DNA from: Bacteroidales bacterium
GTDB lineage: Bacteria; Bacteroidota; Bacteroidia; Bacteroidales; UBA932
Direction of reading: 5' to 3'
Assembly (NCBI GenBank): GCA_024689525.1
Contig: JAILDI010000165.1
Span: 1-11,874, forward strand
DNA length: 11,874 nt
Positions 7,569 to 11,874 of the stretch are shown here, in pieces. Position numbers and translations under genes: made by a program. The notes under the pieces are model-generated. The model had not been told where the DNA came from. It made no database searches and saw only the letters and a list, made by a program, of their open reading frames with translations. How positions within the stretch are numbered: the stretch's first letter is position 1; each line of letters begins with the position of its first letter.

Positions 7569-8572
7569 TTGTCGTCAAACAGGCGGCGCTTTCCTTTGCG
7601 CTCGCCGATGAGCATTTCCACTACAAGCAGCGCCAGTGCCGCCCAGAAGAAATACATATACTGTTCATTGTACTGCTCGAACACCACGCTTCCGAACTGT
7701 TCGTCCTCCAGGCGGCGGATGTCGGCAATGATGGGATTCAGGCCGAATTCGTCGTTCCCGGCGTGGATGTATGCGCCGTCACCCGCCTTGGCAACTTTGC
7801 GGAGTGTTTCCTCGTCCAGGCGCGTGACCACGATGTTGCCGTCCTTGTCCTTGAGCAACTCTCCGTCCATCGGGATGGGCTGGCCTTCCGGCGAACCAAC
7901 GCCTATCGTATATACCCTTGCACCAACCTCGGTGGCCGTTTTTGCAGCCTCAACCGGATCGTCCTCGTGGTTCTCACCGTCGGAAATAACAATTATCACG
8001 CGGCTCTTTTCGCTCTGGGGGCTGAAACTCCGCGCTGCCGTGAGAATAGCGTCGCCCATAGCCGTTCCCTGAACCGGAATCGACTCGGTGGTAATGCCCG
8101 GCAGGAACATCTTGGCCGATGTATAGTCACTTGTGACCGGCAGCTGCACGAAGGATGTTCCGGCAAAGAGGACAAGGCCGATACGGTCGTCGCGGAGCTT
8201 GTCCGTGAGCCTGGATATCGACAGTTTAGCCCTTTCCAGCCGGTTGGGGCTGTAGTCCTCCGCCAGCATCGAGTTGGAGACGTCCAGCACTATCATAATC
8301 TCAGCGCCGTGCTTCTTCTTCTCCGCCAGCCTTGCGCCGATCTGAGGCCTTGCAAGGCCGATGACGAAGCAGGCGAAAGCCAGCGAGAACAGGATGCAGC
8401 GCACCCAGCCCTTAGCCATGGAACGGGAAGGCATAAGGGCCTCCACCAGCGCAGGGTCTCCGAACGCCTTCACCCGGCGGCTCCGCATGGCCTCGCCCAC
8501 CCCGTAAAGAATCAGGATGAGAGGTACCAGTAGAAGCAGGTACAGCCACATATGCTGGGCGAAAAATATCAT
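7565..8572 (-). CDS. batB: BatB: membrane-anchored von Willebrand factor A protein
   Basis: A 335-residue protein with an N-terminal membrane helix (about residues 9-25), a second helix (about 57-73, ending in the family motif GLARPQIG), a vWA domain (about 90-270) facing the periplasm, and a C-terminal helix near 310-326. The metal-ion site is intact: Asp97-x-Ser99-x-Ser101 (LDVSNSM), Thr170 (PVQGTAMGDA) and Asp198 (ISDGENHED). Such domains bind a divalent metal and a partner acidic residue, so BatB is expected to mediate protein-protein contacts with other Bat proteins under MoxR control. It resembles BatA in layout, as expected for the paired BatA/BatB paralogues. Its start overlaps the batA stop by 4 nt and its stop overlaps the batC start by 4 nt. 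Calling it BatB rather than BatA rests on operon order. Confidence 0.94.
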   Translation of the reverse strand: MIFFAQHMWLYLLLLVPLILILYGVGEAMRSRRVKAFGDPALVEALMPSRSMAKGWVRCILFSLAFACFVIGLARPQIGARLAEKKKHGAEIMIVLDVSNSMLAEDYSPNRLERAKLSISRLTDKLRDDRIGLVLFAGTSFVQLPVTSDYTSAKMFLPGITTESIPVQGTAMGDAILTAARSFSPQSEKSRVIIVISDGENHEDDPVEAAKTATEVGARVYTIGVGSPEGQPIPMDGELLKDKDGNIVVTRLDEETLRKVAKAGDGAYIHAGNDEFGLNPIIADIRRLEDEQFGSVVFEQYNEQYMYFFWAALALLVVEMLIGERKGKRRLFDDK

Positions 8573-9546
8573 ATCAGGCGTTTCACAAGCAGTTTGATTA
8601 GCATTTCTCCAAGCAGGCAGAACAGGGCCACGAGGGCGAAACGCATATATAGTTCCTCATACACGGCAATGTTGTCGGTGGTGGTGCTGTTCTTCTCCAT
8701 CTTGTTGATTTCCCCGTAAATCTCCGCCAGTTTGGTATTGTCCGTGGCGCGGAAATACTTGCCACCCGTTTCATCGGCAATACTCTTGAGCAGGGCTTCG
8801 TCGATTTCCACCTGCATATTGTGCAGTTCGATGCCCCAGGGCGTCTGTACCGGATACGGAGCCTCTCCGTTGGCGCCCACGCCTATCGTATACACCTTGA
8901 TGCCGTAGGTATCGGCCATCTCGGCAGCCATCATCGGGTCGATTTCGCCGCGGTTGTTCACACCGTCGGTGAGAAGGATGATGATGCGGCTCTTTGCATC
9001 GGAATCCTTCATCCTGGCCACCGCCGTTGCAAGGCCGTTGCCTATCGCTGTGCCATCCTCGATGAGGCCGGTGTCGATGTCCTTCATCAGGTTTATCAGG
9101 GTGGCCCTGTCCGTGGTAACGGGGCACTGGGTGTAGCTCTCGCCCGCGAAAACCACTATTCCGATGCGGTCGGAAGGCCTTTCCGCAATGAACTGGATTG
9201 CAATATCCTTGGCTGCGCTGAGCCTGTCCGGCTTGAAGTCCCGGGCCAGCATACTGGTGGAAACGTCCATCGCCAGCACTATGTCGATGCCCTCCGTCTG
9301 CGCGTTCACCATATTGGTCGATGAGCGCGGCCGCGCAATGGCCAGCACTATCATCACCAGCGCCACTGTGCGCAGTACTATCGGCAGATGCCTGAGTATC
9401 TCCAGCACATTGTCCCTGCGGAATGCCCCCGCGCTTGACATCCTAAGATGCGCACGCTTCCCCCTTACCTCCCTGTACACATACAGGGCGGCCAGAAGGG
9501 CGGGAACCGCCAGAAGGCTCAATAATGCCGGATACTCGAAAAACAT
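8569..9546 (-). CDS. batA: BatA: membrane-anchored von Willebrand factor A protein
   Basis: A 325-residue protein. Residues about 7-25 and 53-71 are membrane helices (the second ends AIARPR), residues about 86-275 form a vWA domain, and a helix near 303-320 closes the chain, ending LIKLLVKRLI. The MIDAS residues are complete: Asp94, Ser96 and Ser98 in MDVSTSM, Thr166 in EDGTAIGNG and Asp194 in LLTDGVNN. The family is thought to assemble with BatB and the periplasmic Bat proteins in the inner membrane; the B. fragilis bat operon was linked to aerotolerance. ATG 9546 lies 2 nt after the stop of the preceding gene. I see no lost residue or frameshift. Confidence 0.94.
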   Translation of the reverse strand: MFFEYPALLSLLAVPALLAALYVYREVRGKRAHLRMSSAGAFRRDNVLEILRHLPIVLRTVALVMIVLAIARPRSSTNMVNAQTEGIDIVLAMDVSTSMLARDFKPDRLSAAKDIAIQFIAERPSDRIGIVVFAGESYTQCPVTTDRATLINLMKDIDTGLIEDGTAIGNGLATAVARMKDSDAKSRIIILLTDGVNNRGEIDPMMAAEMADTYGIKVYTIGVGANGEAPYPVQTPWGIELHNMQVEIDEALLKSIADETGGKYFRATDNTKLAEIYGEINKMEKNSTTTDNIAVYEELYMRFALVALFCLLGEMLIKLLVKRLI

Positions 9547-9548
9547 CG

Positions 9549-10496
9549 TTATTTGTCATTTCGACCTTGTGGAGAAATCTCTTCCTCCTCAGGTACGTAT
9601 GTCTCTGTTACAAACCTCACTCCCAGCGGCAGCACACCCGCATTCTCCTCGTCGCTGGCCACATACTTGGCGAACTTCACGAAATCCGCCCTCTCGAACA
9701 GTTCCTTCAGCTCTCCGTACAGGCCGGGCGGGATGTCGGAGCCCTTCAGGCCGTCGAATATCTCCGCGCTGGTCATTTCCATTGCGCCCACGCCGTAGCG
9801 TGCCGAGATGTATTCCCTCAGCGCATCCGTAACGCCGCTGTAGAACTGTTTCTGCTTTTCAGGAACCCAATACTTGTTACTGCGGAACTTGTCCATCTTG
9901 CGCAGCGCCGTAATGTGCGCCGGCTCCTTATACACGGGGCCTTCATCCTTGCGCTTTCCACCCAGGAGAATCACGCACACCAGAATCGTCACCAGCAGCA
10001 CTCCCCCGATGAATCCTATCACCCAGGGGAACACTTCCGCGAATGTTACCGGATACTTGATCTGGGGCCTTATGTCGTGCGGGACGAACGTTGTTGTGTC
10101 GATTGGAATGGTGGTCACCTCCATCGGCAGGGGCTTGAACCGGAGCGTGTCCGTACTGCCGTCGCGGTGCAGACGCAGCACATAAAGCGACGGAAGCTCA
10201 TATTCGCCCTCCGCGAAAGGCTGGATTACGAAACTACCCTTGAGCGAGTAGCTCCGCACGTCGCCCTTTGTCATATTCAGGGTGTCGATCTGCCAGCCGC
10301 GGACGGTGTATACGTCCTTGATGAATTCCGGCTGGGAAATCTGCGGCCAGCCTATCAGGACGGTATCGGACGCCTGGTCCACGGTCACGCCGTATTCCAG
10401 CTGGTCGGCAATCAGGATGGAATCCCTCTTCTGAAGCTGGTTCAGGAAAGGCATCGACTGCAGAATGGCCACCATTATGATCGTGAGCAGTTTCAT
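9549..10496 (-). CDS. Bat-operon membrane protein with BatD-like architecture
   Basis: A 315-residue protein between the DUF58 gene and batA, a position where Bacteroidetes bat operons usually carry an uncharacterised membrane protein. An N-terminal signal-like segment (MKLLTIIMVAILQSMPF) leads to a beta-rich, probably periplasmic region (about 25-150), a single strong membrane helix (about 156-179) followed by basic residues (GGKRK), and a cytoplasmic helical domain (about 190-300) with FYSGVTDALREYIS and LFERADFVKFAKY. This C-terminal pattern closely follows the cytoplasmic tail of BatD in the same operon (FYESLHRSLLGFVS and LLDSCEYARYA) and recalls DUF4381-type proteins. The function is unknown; I infer a second BatD-like adaptor linking the periplasm to cytoplasmic MoxR/DUF58. 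It overlaps the DUF58 gene by 4 nt (ATGA). Confidence 0.85.
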   Translation of the reverse strand: MKLLTIIMVAILQSMPFLNQLQKRDSILIADQLEYGVTVDQASDTVLIGWPQISQPEFIKDVYTVRGWQIDTLNMTKGDVRSYSLKGSFVIQPFAEGEYELPSLYVLRLHRDGSTDTLRFKPLPMEVTTIPIDTTTFVPHDIRPQIKYPVTFAEVFPWVIGFIGGVLLVTILVCVILLGGKRKDEGPVYKEPAHITALRKMDKFRSNKYWVPEKQKQFYSGVTDALREYISARYGVGAMEMTSAEIFDGLKGSDIPPGLYGELKELFERADFVKFAKYVASDEENAGVLPLGVRFVTETYVPEEEEISPQGRNDK

Positions 10497-11374
10497 CGGC
10501 TTTGGAACAGTGATTTGAGTCCTTTCACATAATCTTCATCCGTGCCGATGTCCACGTAGTCCACCTGGTAGCGGTTCAAGAGCCTGTCGGCATCGTCCCG
10601 GGCGCTTTGGAACCATCGGCCATAATCCGCCCTCACGCTGCGGCGGGAGGTGTTCACCCACAGGACTTTGCCGGTTTCCGCATCCTTCACGGGGACGATG
10701 CCCACGTCCGGGATGGTGCGCTCGCGCGGGTCTTCCACCCTTATCACGGAGATGGTGTGGCGGTTGGCGGCTATCTTCAGGGCTTCCTCGTAGCGCGGGC
10801 TGCCATCGGCCTTCACATCCAGCATATCGGAAAGGAGGAAAGCCGTGCAGCGGCGCTTGATTGCGCCCGTGAGGAAACGCAGGGCGCCTCCGATGTCGGT
10901 TGCGGTGCCTTGAGGCTTGTATTCCAGGATTTCTCGGATTATATGCAGCAGATGGGTGCGGCCCTTTGCCGGGGGGATGAATTTCTCCACCCTGTCGGTG
11001 AACAGGATGCAGCCCACCTTGTCGTTGTTCAGGATGGCTGAGAACGACAGTGTGGCGGCGATTTCCGCTATCTGCTCGCGTTTTGTCTTGCCCGCGGTGC
11101 CGAACAGGCCGGAGCGGGAAATATCGACCAGTAAAACTACGGTTAGTTCGCGCTCTTCCTCGAAAACCTTCACGTACGGGGCGCTCATACGGGCCGTCAC
11201 GTTCCAGTCCATCGTGCGCACGTCGTCTCCGTAGCGGTATTCACGAACCTCGCTGAACGCCATGCCGCGCCCCTTGAACGCGGAATGGTATTCTCCTGCA
11301 AAGATCTGATGACTCAGGGCTTTGGTCCTGATTTCGATCTTGCGGACTTTCTTCAGGAGGTCTTCGCTAGTCAT
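10493..11374 (-). CDS. DUF58 family vWA-like protein
   Basis: A 293-residue protein with no signal peptide or membrane helix, so cytoplasmic. The DUF58 signature is clear at residues 29-60: YHSAFKGRGMAFSEVREYRYGDD followed at once by VRTMDWNVTAR (shown in two parts), then a vWA-like fold with DISRS (Asp84, Ser86, Ser88), a Thr in the GTATDIGGAL segment (Thr157 or Thr159) and Asp183 in LLSDMLD, so the metal site looks intact. The C-terminus lacks the membrane part that longer DUF58 proteins carry. DUF58 genes next to moxR are a hallmark of MoxR systems, where the vWA protein is thought to be partner or substrate of the ATPase. Its ATG shares one base with the moxR stop (TAATG), which suggests translational coupling. 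Confidence 0.94.
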   Translation of the reverse strand: MTSEDLLKKVRKIEIRTKALSHQIFAGEYHSAFKGRGMAFSEVREYRYGDDVRTMDWNVTARMSAPYVKVFEEERELTVVLLVDISRSGLFGTAGKTKREQIAEIAATLSFSAILNNDKVGCILFTDRVEKFIPPAKGRTHLLHIIREILEYKPQGTATDIGGALRFLTGAIKRRCTAFLLSDMLDVKADGSPRYEEALKIAANRHTISVIRVEDPRERTIPDVGIVPVKDAETGKVLWVNTSRRSVRADYGRWFQSARDDADRLLNRYQVDYVDIGTDEDYVKGLKSLFQSR

Positions 11375-11874
11375 TACGGAACGATAACTGCGTTGATGAT
11401 CTTCTCCACAATCTGGTCAGATGTGACGTTCTCCGCCTCCGCCTCATAGGTGAGGCCGATACGGTGACGCAGCACTTCAGGTGCGACGGCGCGCACATCC
11501 TCCGGAATCACATAGCCGCGCCTCTTGATGAAGGCATAGGCCTTGGAGGCCAGCGAAAGCGATATGCTGGCACGGGGCGATGCGCCATAGGAGATGAAGT
11601 CCTTGATTTCCTTGAGCTGATAGTCTTCCGGGGTACGGGTTGCGTAAACCAGGTCCACGATGTAACGCTCGATCTTTTCGTCCATGTACACCTGCTTCAC
11701 CACCTCGCGGGCCTTGACGATTTCCTGCGGGGTAACCACGGGATTGGCCTTGGGGAAGGTTTCCTCGTTGTTCATGCGGATGATGAGGCGCTCCTCTTCC
11801 TTCTTGGGATAGGAGACCACCACCTTGAGCATGAAACGGTCCACCTGGGCTTCCGGCAGCGGATAGGTACCTTC
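11374..11874 (-). CDS. moxR: MoxR-family AAA+ ATPase, C-terminal part (5' end outside window)
   Basis: The last 166 codons of a MoxR ATPase; the frame is open to the right edge and continues beyond it. The visible part begins EGTYPLPEAQVDRFM, the conserved MoxR segment that carries the arginine-finger-like Arg, so translation does not start at the internal GTG of VDRF (11844). The helical lid follows, with ATRTPEDYQLKEIKD and GASPRASISL, whose Arg is the sensor-2 position, and then RRGYVIPEDV. Walker A and B lie outside the window and could not be checked. MoxR proteins use ATP hydrolysis to remodel or activate vWA-containing partners; this one is the most upstream gene seen in the bat operon and should serve DUF58, BatA and BatB. 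The operon promoter must lie further right. Confidence 0.95.
   Translation of the reverse strand, partial: EGTYPLPEAQVDRFMLKVVVSYPKKEEERLIIRMNNEETFPKANPVVTPQEIVKAREVVKQVYMDEKIERYIVDLVYATRTPEDYQLKEIKDFISYGASPRASISLSLASKAYAFIKRRGYVIPEDVRAVAPEVLRHRIGLTYEAEAENVTSDQIVEKIINAVIVP

Larger units (their letters stand above)
4274..11874 (-). other. Predicted bat (MoxR-vWA aerotolerance) operon
   Basis: Seven genes on one strand in the order moxR, DUF58, BatD-like membrane protein, batA, batB, batC, batD-batE. Junctions are TAATG (moxR/DUF58), ATGA (DUF58/315-residue protein), a 2-nt gap, ATGA (batA/batB), ATGA (batB/batC) and a 1-nt gap (batC/batD). No internal promoter or terminator is visible. The spacing implies a single transcript with translational coupling. 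I see no hairpin plus T-run terminator after the last stop; the transcript must end inside or beyond the convergent methyltransferase gene. Confidence 0.85.

Overview
The window reads as a compact chromosomal stretch from a member of the Bacteroidetes, most likely a GC-rich Bacteroidales. The evidence is the gene order of the Bacteroidetes aerotolerance (bat) operon, promoter-like TAnnTTTG boxes of the Bacteroidetes type between the two divergent genes, a GlyA and a short SPOUT methyltransferase that fit that phylum, and no clear Shine-Dalgarno sequences. Genes are packed almost end to end. I see no RNA genes, insertion sequences, CRISPR arrays or phage genes, and no gene-free stretch longer than about 70 bases.

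Layout. (a) 1-3681, minus strand: glyA is transcribed leftward, followed after 10 nt by a secreted WG-repeat protein and after 6 nt more by an unrecognised protein that runs off the left edge. (b) 3682-3750: a 69-nt divergent intergenic region with one Bacteroidetes -7 box for glyA and one for the rightward gene. (c) 3751-4281, plus strand: a TrmH/SpoU-type RNA 2'-O-methyltransferase, probably from a leaderless or nearly leaderless GTG-initiated message. Its 3' end overlaps the 3' end of the convergent operon by 8 bp. (d) 4274-11874, minus strand: a seven-gene operon read right to left: MoxR AAA+ ATPase (5' end outside the window), DUF58 vWA-like protein, a membrane protein with BatD-like parts, BatA, BatB, BatC, and one long ORF containing complete BatD and complete BatE.

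How the genes work together. The operon encodes a MoxR-vWA system. The cytoplasmic MoxR ATPase and DUF58 protein probably act with two membrane-anchored vWA proteins (BatA, BatB; all three metal-binding MIDAS sites look intact) and with periplasmic TPR and beta-rich proteins (BatC, BatD, BatE). The bat genes were linked to aerotolerance in Bacteroides fragilis, but the biochemical activity of the complex is not settled. Stop/start overlaps or gaps of 0-2 nt at every junction suggest tight translational coupling.

Most unusual points: the in-frame batD-batE fusion, which keeps the BatE signal sequence as an internal segment at residue 605; an in-frame 12-bp tandem repeat encoding an Asp/Gln/Asn linker in BatC; likely shared ancestry between the 315-residue protein and the C-terminal half of BatD in the same operon; and the overlapping divergent promoters of glyA and the methyltransferase gene. 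I do not see a wholly new multi-gene system.
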